Assembly (NCBI GenBank): GCA_900552125.1
Contig: URYK01000001.1
Coordinates: 1-64,000, forward strand
Reading direction: 5' to 3'
Length of the DNA stretch: 64,000 nucleotides
Source of the DNA: an uncultured Solobacterium sp.
Lineage (GTDB): Bacteria; Bacillota_I; Bacilli_A; Erysipelotrichales; Erysipelotrichaceae
The notes below the pieces were generated by a model. It did not search any database and was not told where the DNA came from. It was given only the letters and a program-made list of their open reading frames with translations. Made by a program: the position numbers and the translations under genes. Each line of letters begins with the position of its first letter. Within the stretch, counting starts at the first letter, position 1. Positions 1 through 7,629 of the stretch are shown here, piece by piece.

Positions 1-1
1 C

Positions 2-575
2 CCATTTTCATATACGAATGAATCCTTTCTTGAATATCTTAACTTAATGACATTGGCTGCTTGCCTCTTTTTTAGCAGGAAGAGCCTTTACACAATCTTA
101 TGTCGGTTATGTACATGCCATTGCTCATTCTCTTGGGGGAAAATATAATATTCCTCATGGATTAGCCAATGCTGTGTTACTACCAATCGTTTTAAAAACT
201 TATGGAGCAAGTGCTCATAAAAAATTGTATGAGATTGCTTGTATGCTTAATCTTGCTGATGAAAATGACTCTATGGAACAAGGAGCTAATTGCTTGATTG
301 AAGCAATCGAACAAATGGAACGTCGATTGAATATACCTACTTATTTAGAGGGTATTCAAGAAAAAGACATTCCTACACTTGCTGCTCTTGCGGATAAAGA
401 AGCTAACCCTTTATATCCTGTACCAATGCTTATGGACGCAAATGAATTAGTACCGTTATATTATCTAGTAAAAAAAGGAGAAAATGATGAAACAAGAAGA
501 AATCAATGCACTGATCAACAAACAAAGAATATATTTTCTAACTGGAGAAACACTTTCAGTTTCCACACGAATTAA
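2..575 (+). pseudogene. Iron-containing alcohol dehydrogenase, C-terminal part, frameshifted
   Basis: Only the C-terminal part is in the window. From base 2 one frame reads NESFLEYLNLMTLAA; the family sequence then continues in another frame as LAGRAFTQSYVGYVHAIAHS, GGKYNIPHGLANAV and YPVPMLMDANELVPLYYLVK. Removing one T from the six-T run at 68-73 joins the two halves cleanly, so there is a one-base frameshift there. The HAIAH and PHGLAN segments belong to the iron-binding half of group III alcohol dehydrogenases (NAD(P)H-linked alcohol/aldehyde interconversion). The frame also runs 92 bases into the next gene before stopping at 575, an unusually long tail for the family. The break could be real decay or a homopolymer error in the assembly. 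The downstream aldehyde dehydrogenase suggests a shared aldehyde-handling operon. Confidence 0.75.
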
Positions 576-1866
576 AGCCTTAAAACGACTACAAAAGGCA
601 ATACAAGATCATGAACAAGAGATTCATGAAGCTTTGAAACAAGATTTAGGTAAAAGTCGTTTCGAAAGTTATATGTGCGAAGTTGGATTAACCTTAGATG
701 AAATACGATACATGATCAAAAAAACGCCACGTTTTGCCAAGAAAAAACGTGTACGTACCCCTCTTTCTCAAGCAGTTTCTTCAAGTTATACACTTCCTTC
801 ACCTTATGGTGTCACATTGATTATGAGTCCTTGGAATTATCCATTTATGTTAACGATGGATCCACTTGCGGATGCCATTGCGGCAGGTAACACTGTAATT
901 GTAAAACCAAGTGCTTATTCTCCTCATACAAGTAAAATTATTGAAACAATTATCCATGAGTGTTTTGATGAAAAATATGTGGCAATAGTAACAGGAGGAA
1001 GACAAGAAAATCAAGCTCTTTTTACTTCTCATTTCGATAAGATATTCTTTACTGGAAGTCAAAGTGTTGGGAAAGAAGTTATGCGGCATGCTGCTGAATA
1101 CTTAACACCTGTTACTCTTGAATTAGGGGGCAAGAGTCCTTGTATTGTTGATAAAACAGCACAAATAAAAATTGCTGCAAAACGCATCGTATTTGGAAAA
1201 TTCCTAAATTGTGGTCAAACATGTGTAGCACCTGACTATATTCTTTGTGATGTATCAATCAAAGACCAATTGATTAAAGAACTTATCAAGGAAATAAAAA
1301 CACAATTTGGAGAACAACCACTTAACAATCCTAATTATGGAAAAATCATCAACAACAAACATTTTGAACGACTTTCTCATCTAATTGATGAAAGTAAATT
1401 AGTTCATGGTGGAAACTGTAAAGCAGAAACTTTACAAATCGAACCAACGATTTTGGATCATATTAGTTGGGATGATCCAATTATGCAAGAAGAAATCTTT
1501 GGTCCATTACTTCCAATATTAACATTTGATTCCATGGAAACAACGATCAAACAACTTCAACAATTACCTCATCCACTAGCTTTCTATATCTTTTCTAGCA
1601 ATAAACAAACAATTAAAGAACTACAAACACGTTGTCAATTTGGTGGTGGATGTGTCAATGATACAATCATTCATCTAGCAACACATGAAATGGGATTTGG
1701 TGGCGTTGGTTCAAGTGGTATGGGAACATATCATGGAAAAGTTGGTTTTGAAGAATTTTCACATCGAAAAAGTATTGTTGATAAAAAAACATGGCTTGAT
1801 CTTCCAATGCGTTATCAACCATATCGTTCACTGAATGAAAAACTTGTTCGATTGTTTTTACGATAA
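484..1866 (+). CDS. Aldehyde dehydrogenase, class 3-like
   Basis: A 460-residue NAD(P)-dependent aldehyde dehydrogenase that oxidises aldehydes to acids. Family marks visible: PWNYPF and the cofactor-binding NTVIVKPSAYSP segment, the general base E213 in TLELGGKSP, and the nucleophile C247 in NCGQTCVAPDY. The short length without a long N-terminal extension and the NCGQTC/APDY signature fit the class 3 (YwdH/ALDH3) group, which often acts on medium or long-chain aldehydes; the actual substrate cannot be read from sequence. The start at 484 has an AAAGGAG site five bases upstream. It lies directly behind, and overlaps, the alcohol dehydrogenase relic, and is followed by a terminator hairpin. 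Confidence 0.93.
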   Translation: MMKQEEINALINKQRIYFLTGETLSVSTRIKALKRLQKAIQDHEQEIHEALKQDLGKSRFESYMCEVGLTLDEIRYMIKKTPRFAKKKRVRTPLSQAVSSSYTLPSPYGVTLIMSPWNYPFMLTMDPLADAIAAGNTVIVKPSAYSPHTSKIIETIIHECFDEKYVAIVTGGRQENQALFTSHFDKIFFTGSQSVGKEVMRHAAEYLTPVTLELGGKSPCIVDKTAQIKIAAKRIVFGKFLNCGQTCVAPDYILCDVSIKDQLIKELIKEIKTQFGEQPLNNPNYGKIINNKHFERLSHLIDESKLVHGGNCKAETLQIEPTILDHISWDDPIMQEEIFGPLLPILTFDSMETTIKQLQQLPHPLAFYIFSSNKQTIKELQTRCQFGGGCVNDTIIHLATHEMGFGGVGSSGMGTYHGKVGFEEFSHRKSIVDKKTWLDLPMRYQPYRSLNEKLVRLFLR

Positions 1867-1871
1867 AGGAC

Positions 1872-1917
1872 TGTAAGAAACCTAATGTAGAATAGTTAGG
1901 GTTCTTACAATTTTTTC
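1872..1917 (+). terminator. Rho-independent terminator after aldehyde dehydrogenase
   Basis: TGTAAGAAACCTAA (1872-1885) pairs with TTAGGGTTCTTACA (1896-1909) with one mismatch, followed by TTTTTT. Confidence 0.85.
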
Positions 1918-2502
1918 TATTTTGATAAATGATTAAATAAGTTGTATATTTTGGCGAAATTTTTATTCTATCTTGACTAAGTAATAATTCAATGATATTT
2001 TGTGAATAAATAAATCAGAGCTTGTGGAAGTATTTCTTATGAAAAAGGTTTTGTTTTGTAAGAATAAGTTCTGAGTTATGTGGATAGAGATTGTGGGAGG
2101 AAACAAAATATTCATTTAAGGGAATGAAAAAAATCATCAAAGAATACATTGAAAAATGGTTAGTCTTTTGAAGGATATATTCTTATTGAAACTCGAGGTA
2201 CAGTTGATGTTGAAACAATGTCTCTTTTTTTCAAAAAGAGGTGTAGTTAATAAATTGAAACTTTCATATAAAAATACAATCCAGCTGATCTTTGCTAGGA
2301 TTTAGTTGGAGTCATATTTTATAGTTATTTTAAAGACTTTAATCATGTTACTCATGTAGAGTATGATTTTTTACATTCTATTAAGATTTACGATAGCGTA
2401 ATAAATTTTATATAAAAATAATATTAATATTTATGAAAAAGCGATATACTATTAGATAGTAAATGTGAAAAATAATAAATATTTAGATATGGGAGATTAT
2501 TA
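1918..2502 (+). other. Gene-free stretch with decayed coding fragments
   Basis: No intact gene of useful length. Short protein-like fragments appear in shifting frames: MKKIIKEYIEKWLVF near 2124, GYILIETRGTVDVETMS near 2175, and VGVIFYSYFKDFNHVTHVE near 2307, continuing to a stop near 2415. A hairpin AATCAT...ACTC / GAGT-ATGATT followed by six Ts (2341-2372) looks like an old terminator inside the last fragment. The picture is of one or more degraded genes between the aldehyde dehydrogenase and the MazG/DUF2075 pair. I do not recognise the original families. Confidence 0.45.
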
Positions 2503-2817
2503 ATGGAAAAAGTAATAAAAGAAATTATTGAATTTAACAAAGAAAGAGATTGGGGCCAATTTCATTCGCCTGAAAATTTAGCTAAATCAATTGCGATAGA
2601 AGCTGGTGAATTATTAGAGTGTTTTCAATGGAATAATAATTACAATTTGGAAGATGTCTGTGATGAGTTAGCAGATGTCATGAACTATTGTGTAGTGATG
2701 GCTAATCGTTTAGGAGTTGATCTTGAGAAAATTATGTTAGATAAATTAGAAAAAAATCGTCAAAAGTATCCAGTTGAAAAAGCAAAAGGAAACTCTAAGA
2801 AGTATAACGAATTATGA
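2503..2817 (+). CDS. MazG-like nucleotide pyrophosphohydrolase
   Basis: A 104-residue all-alpha NTP pyrophosphohydrolase of the MazG-like/iMazG group, predicted to hydrolyse a (d)NTP to NMP and pyrophosphate. The metal-binding signature is complete: E33/E36 in IEAGELLE, then E55/D58 in DELADVMNY. The length is that of a single-domain form, not the double-domain housekeeping MazG. Its stop overlaps the ATG of the next gene by four bases (ATGA), so the two are translationally coupled. This pairing with a nuclease/DUF2075 ATPase argues for a role in a conflict or phage-defence module more than in general nucleotide house-cleaning; that is inference. Confidence 0.88.
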   Translation: MEKVIKEIIEFNKERDWGQFHSPENLAKSIAIEAGELLECFQWNNNYNLEDVCDELADVMNYCVVMANRLGVDLEKIMLDKLEKNRQKYPVEKAKGNSKKYNEL

Positions 2818-4673
2818 TTGTTTATCAAGAAACTAAAAAGCAATTTTTAAATGATGTTAGACTGGATTTAATTGAGGATAAAATTGAACAAAAAGTAAAA
2901 GAAAGATTACATAAAAAAACTGCACATAATGAATTTGTCTCTTGGATGAATTCAATGCAATATATGTACAAAGTTATGGAAGATCAAAATATTCCAAATG
3001 AAAGTATGATAGCAATAGAATATCGCATTCCAAATTCTAATAAACGTGTAGATTTCATCATTAGTGGAGAAGATGAAACAGGACGTGAAAGTGCTGTAGT
3101 TATAGAACTTAAACAATGGCAAGAATTAAAAAAGGTAGAAACCAAAGAAGCAATCGTAAAAACACATTTACAAGGGAGAATGGTTGAAACGACGCATCCT
3201 TCATATCAAGCTTGGTCATATGTTAGTATGATTAAAGATTATAATGAGGATGTTAGAAAATATAAAATAAAATTAAAACCTTGTGCGTATTTACACAATT
3301 ATAGACTCCAAGAAAATGATGATTTAACTGATGGATGTTATGAATATTATATTGAAAAAGCTCCAGTATTTACAAGAGGTGATACTGAACGTTTAGCAAG
3401 GTTTATATCAGAGTATATTAAAAAGGGAAATCCAGATGTTCTCTATCATATTGATCAAGGTAGAATTGTACCAAGTAAATCACTACAAGATAGTTTATCT
3501 TCTATGTTAAAAGGAAATAATGAATTTACGCTTATTGATGAGCAAAAAGTGGTTTTTGAAAAAGCATTAGAGATTGTTAGAAGTAAAGATAAAAAACAAG
3601 TATATATTATTCATGGAGGACCTGGAACAGGGAAAACAGTTTTAGCTATTAATATGTTAGTTGCGATATTAAATATGAATCAAAATGTTATGTATGTTAC
3701 GAAAAACTCAGCACCACGAGAAGTTTATCGTAAAAAATTAACAGAAGGAAAATACCGTAAAGCATACATTGATAATTTATTCAAAGGGTCAGGCTCATTT
3801 ACAGAAGCAATTTCAGATGATTTTGATTGTTTGATTGTTGATGAAGCTCATCGTTTAAATGAAAAATCAGGAATGTTTCAAAACTTAGGAGAAAATCAAG
3901 TTAAAGAGATTATAAATGCAGCAAGAACAAGTATCTTTTTTGTAGATGATTTTCAAATAGTAACAATAAAAGATATTGGTAGTACAAATGAAATTAAAAA
4001 GTGGTGTAAATTCTTTGATGCAGAAGTATATGAAGATACGCTGATTTCACAATTTCGTTGTAATGGAAGTGATTCTTACTTATCATGGATTGATAATGTA
4101 TTAGAAATTAATCCTGAAGCAACAGATGACTTTGATTTCGATTATGATATACGAATTTGTGATAGTCCTGAAGAAGTAAAAGAATTAATACTAGAAAAAA
4201 ATAAAATTAACAATAAATCAAGAATGGTTGCAGGATATTGCTGGAATTGGATCAAAGAAGGAAAAAATAATAGTAATATTCATGATATCCAAATTGGCGA
4301 CTTCGGTATGTCATGGAATCTAGGTTCATCTTCAACTTGGGCAATTGATCCTGAATCTGTTCATGAAATAGGATGTATTCATACATGTCAAGGATTAGAA
4401 TTTGATTATGTTGGTGTAATAATTGGAGAAGATCTTCGATATAGCGATGGAATCATCACAGATTTCACCAAAAGAGCTAGAACAGATCAATCACTTAAAG
4501 GACTAAAGGGGTTATATAAGAAAAATCCAGAAAAAGCTTTAAGTATTGCTGATAATATTATAAAAAACACATATAGAACATTATTAACAAGAGGACAAAA
4601 AGGTTGCTATATTTATTGTGTAGATGAAAATTTAAAGGCGTATTTAAAAGAAAGATTAAATAAGAATAGTTAA
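2814..4673 (+). CDS. PD-(D/E)XK nuclease-like / DUF2075 P-loop ATPase fusion
   Basis: A 619-residue protein in two parts. Residues about 60-105 carry a PD-(D/E)XK nuclease-like pattern: E69, D80 in KRVDFII, and E98-L-K100 in VVIELKQW. Residues about 245-619 are a DUF2075 helicase-type ATPase: Walker A GGPGTGKT at 268-275, DEAH at 343-346, a QFRCNGSDSYLSW segment, IHTCQGLEFDYVGVIIGEDL, and the late NTYRTLLTRGQKG motif typical of DUF2075 and superfamily 1 helicase C-terminal lobes. Predicted role: an NTP-driven nuclease acting on DNA or RNA. Coupled to the MazG-like gene by a four-base overlap and followed by a terminator. The domain calls are strong; a defence function is inferred. Confidence 0.85.
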   Translation: MIVYQETKKQFLNDVRLDLIEDKIEQKVKERLHKKTAHNEFVSWMNSMQYMYKVMEDQNIPNESMIAIEYRIPNSNKRVDFIISGEDETGRESAVVIELKQWQELKKVETKEAIVKTHLQGRMVETTHPSYQAWSYVSMIKDYNEDVRKYKIKLKPCAYLHNYRLQENDDLTDGCYEYYIEKAPVFTRGDTERLARFISEYIKKGNPDVLYHIDQGRIVPSKSLQDSLSSMLKGNNEFTLIDEQKVVFEKALEIVRSKDKKQVYIIHGGPGTGKTVLAINMLVAILNMNQNVMYVTKNSAPREVYRKKLTEGKYRKAYIDNLFKGSGSFTEAISDDFDCLIVDEAHRLNEKSGMFQNLGENQVKEIINAARTSIFFVDDFQIVTIKDIGSTNEIKKWCKFFDAEVYEDTLISQFRCNGSDSYLSWIDNVLEINPEATDDFDFDYDIRICDSPEEVKELILEKNKINNKSRMVAGYCWNWIKEGKNNSNIHDIQIGDFGMSWNLGSSSTWAIDPESVHEIGCIHTCQGLEFDYVGVIIGEDLRYSDGIITDFTKRARTDQSLKGLKGLYKKNPEKALSIADNIIKNTYRTLLTRGQKGCYIYCVDENLKAYLKERLNKNS

Positions 4674-4715
4674 GATAGTTGAATAAAACTGTAGAATAAT
4701 TAAAGCTGATTTATT

Positions 4716-4743
4716 AAGTGTCATTAGATTGACACTTTTCTTT
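4716..4743 (+). terminator. Terminator after MazG/DUF2075 pair
   Basis: AAGTGTCA (4716-4723) pairs with TGACACTT (4730-4737), followed by a T-rich tract. Confidence 0.85.
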
Positions 4744-5041
4744 GTTATTAGGGAATATGGCGGATTTATTTGAATCAAGGATTAGCTATTAGATTCTTTA
4801 TAAAAAGGAAGCACAAAAAGTAAAATAATGTGTATGAATTATCTCTATCTTAATCCAAATAATAGAATAGTCTTACAGTCTAATGTATTTAAAAATTCCA
4901 CTTTTTTACATACAGTAAAACAATTTGAAAATAGTATACATAACCAAATAGTTGTAGTAGAGAAGAATTTATGAGAAGATATATTTAATAAAATTAAAGG
5001 ATAATAGAGCATATGTTAACGAATAAAAGGAGATGTTTTGA
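4744..5041 (+). other. Intergenic stretch, possible coding relic
   Basis: AT-rich sequence between the terminator and the DUF2971 gene. A 48-codon open frame near 4829-4974 (reads NYLYLNPNNRIVLQS) has no convincing ribosome site and no family I recognise; probably a relic or chance. An AAAGGAG site at the 3' end serves the next gene. Confidence 0.35.
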
Positions 5042-5806
5042 GTGCTACCAAGAATAATTTTCAAATATAAACCAATAATGTTTAATGAGATGGATTTTCA
5101 AAAAATACAAGAAGTATATGAAGGAAACAAATGTGATTTTGATAATTCTAACTATAAATATATCTCAGAAATATTAGAAGAACATAAACTTTACTGTCCA
5201 ACACGAAATGAATTAAATGATCCATTTGAAGCTTTACAGTTTCGATTATATGGCAATGCTGTAGCTGGTGGTTCTCTATATTCTAGTAATGGGGAATTAC
5301 CACCACATTATGAAGAACTTTTATCAAAGTATCGAATACTTTCACTAACAGATAATGCTAAGTCACCTGTTATGTGGGGATTATATGCAAATAACTATAA
5401 TGGAGTATGTATTGGCTTTAAGACTGATGGTACATTTAATAATATTAAACACGTTACATACGTAAAAGAAAATGAAGAAGTGCCAGAATGTTGGTTTTCA
5501 GATCCTAATTTACTCAAGATTATTAGAGATTCTTTTTATAAAAAATTTAAATGTTGGGAGAATGAGTCTGAGTATCGTATAATTCAAGAAGAAAAGTATT
5601 TATGTTTTGATAAAAATGAAATTGAATTATTGGTCATTGGTCATAATGTATCAGAGAAGTATAAAAATAAATTGACTGATATATGCGAAAAACAAGGGAT
5701 TCCTGTATATTATACGTATTTAGATAAAGTAAGAAGAAAAGTACTATTTAAAGAAATTCAGTTTCAAAAAATTTATGATGGAGAAGAAATTGAAACTGAC
5801 TTTTAA
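5042..5806 (+). CDS. DUF2971 domain protein
   Basis: A 254-residue DUF2971 protein of unknown biochemical function. Recognisable pieces: LYCPTRNELNDPFEA near residues 49-63, LSLTDNAKSPVMWGLYANNYNGVCIGF at about 98-124, and CWENESEYRII at about 172-182, the usual order in this family. DUF2971 proteins are frequent in accessory and defence-type neighbourhoods. The GTG start at 5042 sits about ten bases after AAAGGAG; a TTG three codons or so earlier and an ATG further in are alternatives. It follows the MazG/DUF2075 pair in the same direction but beyond a terminator, so it is probably a separate transcript. Confidence 0.8.
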   Translation: MLPRIIFKYKPIMFNEMDFQKIQEVYEGNKCDFDNSNYKYISEILEEHKLYCPTRNELNDPFEALQFRLYGNAVAGGSLYSSNGELPPHYEELLSKYRILSLTDNAKSPVMWGLYANNYNGVCIGFKTDGTFNNIKHVTYVKENEEVPECWFSDPNLLKIIRDSFYKKFKCWENESEYRIIQEEKYLCFDKNEIELLVIGHNVSEKYKNKLTDICEKQGIPVYYTYLDKVRRKVLFKEIQFQKIYDGEEIETDF

Positions 5807-5893
5807 TACAAAAACAGGCTTTGGAATTCAAGAGGATAGAACCTTTATTGTAAGGTAGTGATATAGTTATACAAAAAAATGATTCCTGTACTA

Positions 5894-5917
5894 TTAAAAA
5901 AACTCCACAACGGAGTT
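5894..5917 (-). terminator. Terminator of the symporter gene (works both ways)
   Basis: AACTCC (5901-5906) pairs with GGAGTT (5912-5917). On the minus strand it is followed by a long U tract (the A run just before 5901); on the plus strand by CTCTTTT, so it may also end the DUF2971 transcript. Confidence 0.8.
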
Positions 5918-5942
5918 CTCTTTTCATATTCTTATTAGTTAC

Positions 5943-7286
5943 TTAACCATTATATATTTTTTCATCCAATAAGTTTTCTTTCTTAGCTACAATTACTGAT
6001 GTAGAAGCATCTCCTACAACATTTAAAGAAGTAACTAGCATTTCAATAGGACGGTTAATAGCAAGGATTAATGAGTACGCCATTAAAGCAGCATCATTTG
6101 TATATCCCATACCTGTAAGTATAGTGAATAAGATAACAGCACCTGCACCTGGAGCGGCAGGAGTACCAACAGAAGATATTAAAGCTAAAATAGCAATGAT
6201 AGCCATAGAAGTAAAGGTTACATCATAACCAGCACTAATGGCAACGAATAAAGCAGCAATTACTTGCATAATAGCTGTACCATCCATATTGATAGTCATA
6301 CCTAAAGGTAAAGCAAATGAAGCAACATCTTCATGAACACCTAATTCTTCTACAACTGTTTTCTTGTTTAATGGAAGTGTAGCTGCACTTGATGAAGTGG
6401 AGAAACCAAATAAAGCAACTTTTGCCATTTTTTTCATAAATGGTTTTGGATTTGTTTTCCCCATGATTAGAACATAAAGTGGGAAAGCTACAAATAGATA
6501 AGCAAATAAAGCAAAGAATACAGTTATAACATAAGCTAAAGCAGGAATCAGATATTCTATTCCATAGATTGCGAATGTTCTTGTAAGAAGAGCAAAAATT
6601 GCGATAGGGGCAAATTTTGTTATTACAACAGATAAGCATAAAGAAATAATTTTATCTACTTCACGAAATAGCTTAGTTAAAACTTCTGTTTGTTCTTTTA
6701 ACTGATTCATTGCTAATCCTATACAAACTGCTAAAAATACAATTGCAAGTACATTTCCATTTTGTGTAAATGCGGATACAAGGTTGTTAGGTACAATATT
6801 TAATATAATATTTAATGGATTAGAACCAGTTGCTCCTTGTTGAATGGCAAGTCCTTCTGCTTCTACTCCATGAAAAGCACCAATTTGATAGACAACAGCA
6901 CCAACAATTGCTGCCCAGATAAGTGCAAATACAGTTGTTTTAAAGAATGTCCATATCGTTTTTGTAGAAATTCTTCCAAACTTTTTCGTATCTGTGATAG
7001 CAGATATAGCTAAAATAATAGAAACAAATACCATAGGAACAATAATTAACTGTAAAGCATTGACAAATAATTGTCCTACAATATAGAGAATACCAATGGC
7101 ATTTTCAGCACCTTCTGCGGTAATGTCCTGAAAAAGTATATTGTTGATTGTATTCCAGATTTCCTGGTTCCCTGAAGCAATTAACTGCTCGCGCAATAAA
7201 ATGCATCCAAAACCAGCTGCTAGACCACATACAAGAGCGATTGCCATTTTGAATGCTAATTTATTTCCTTCATTTTTAAAATTCAT
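5943..7286 (-). CDS. Dicarboxylate/amino acid:cation symporter (DAACS family)
   Basis: A 447-residue membrane transporter of the GltP/TcyP/SstT superfamily, which couples uptake of glutamate, aspartate, dicarboxylates or cystine to Na+ or H+. Seen: about eight hydrophobic membrane segments, the serine-rich re-entrant loop (FSTSSSAATLPL), and the cation/substrate signature GMTINMDGTA. A long polar/hydrophobic loop around residues 25-65 resembles the cystine-transporter branch more than E. coli GltP, but substrate is not assigned. The start has AGGAGG upstream on the minus strand. It is transcribed alone, against its neighbours, and ends in a strong terminator. Confidence 0.9.
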   Translation of the reverse strand: MNFKNEGNKLAFKMAIALVCGLAAGFGCILLREQLIASGNQEIWNTINNILFQDITAEGAENAIGILYIVGQLFVNALQLIIVPMVFVSIILAISAITDTKKFGRISTKTIWTFFKTTVFALIWAAIVGAVVYQIGAFHGVEAEGLAIQQGATGSNPLNIILNIVPNNLVSAFTQNGNVLAIVFLAVCIGLAMNQLKEQTEVLTKLFREVDKIISLCLSVVITKFAPIAIFALLTRTFAIYGIEYLIPALAYVITVFFALFAYLFVAFPLYVLIMGKTNPKPFMKKMAKVALFGFSTSSSAATLPLNKKTVVEELGVHEDVASFALPLGMTINMDGTAIMQVIAALFVAISAGYDVTFTSMAIIAILALISSVGTPAAPGAGAVILFTILTGMGYTNDAALMAYSLILAINRPIEMLVTSLNVVGDASTSVIVAKKENLLDEKIYNG

Positions 7287-7629
7287 ATAAAACCTCCCAA
7301 AACACTCAAATTGTCAATATTATACTATATTTGTTTTAATTTTTAAATAGAAAAATTATTTAGGTTTTAGTATTTATAACTATTCACCAATACAAAACTA
7401 AAAGTACAATAATAAGAACTTTTTTAGTATTTAGCTACTCGTTCTATTCTTATAGAAAATAATGAAGTGGCTAATAGTATTTACCTTATTACATCCGTAA
7501 ATACTGCAAGAAAACTATCTTGTTATGTAATGTAAAAAGATTTCCTGATTTGATGTTTAAAATAATTAACTACTCATTGTATAACAGAACATGAAAAGAT
7601 ATAATGAAAGAAAAGGTGGTGCTATATTT
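7287..7629. other. Divergent intergenic region with an inverted repeat
   Basis: Separates the minus-strand symporter from the plus-strand SWIM gene, so must hold both promoters. The clear element is a perfect 9-base inverted repeat, AGTATTTAC (7476-7484) and GTAAATACT (7497-7505), 12 bases apart. It could be an operator or a small hairpin. No convincing sigma-A promoter for the SWIM gene is seen. Confidence 0.5.
7319..7324 (-). promoter_or_regulatory. Probable -10 box of the symporter gene
   Basis: On the minus strand TATAAT lies about 33 bases before the symporter start codon. No good -35 hexamer is visible, so the promoter is only tentative. Confidence 0.4.

Noticed and set aside
4829..4974. 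48-codon frame NYLYLNPNNRIV...
   Set aside because: No clear ribosome site and no family; too weak to call a gene.
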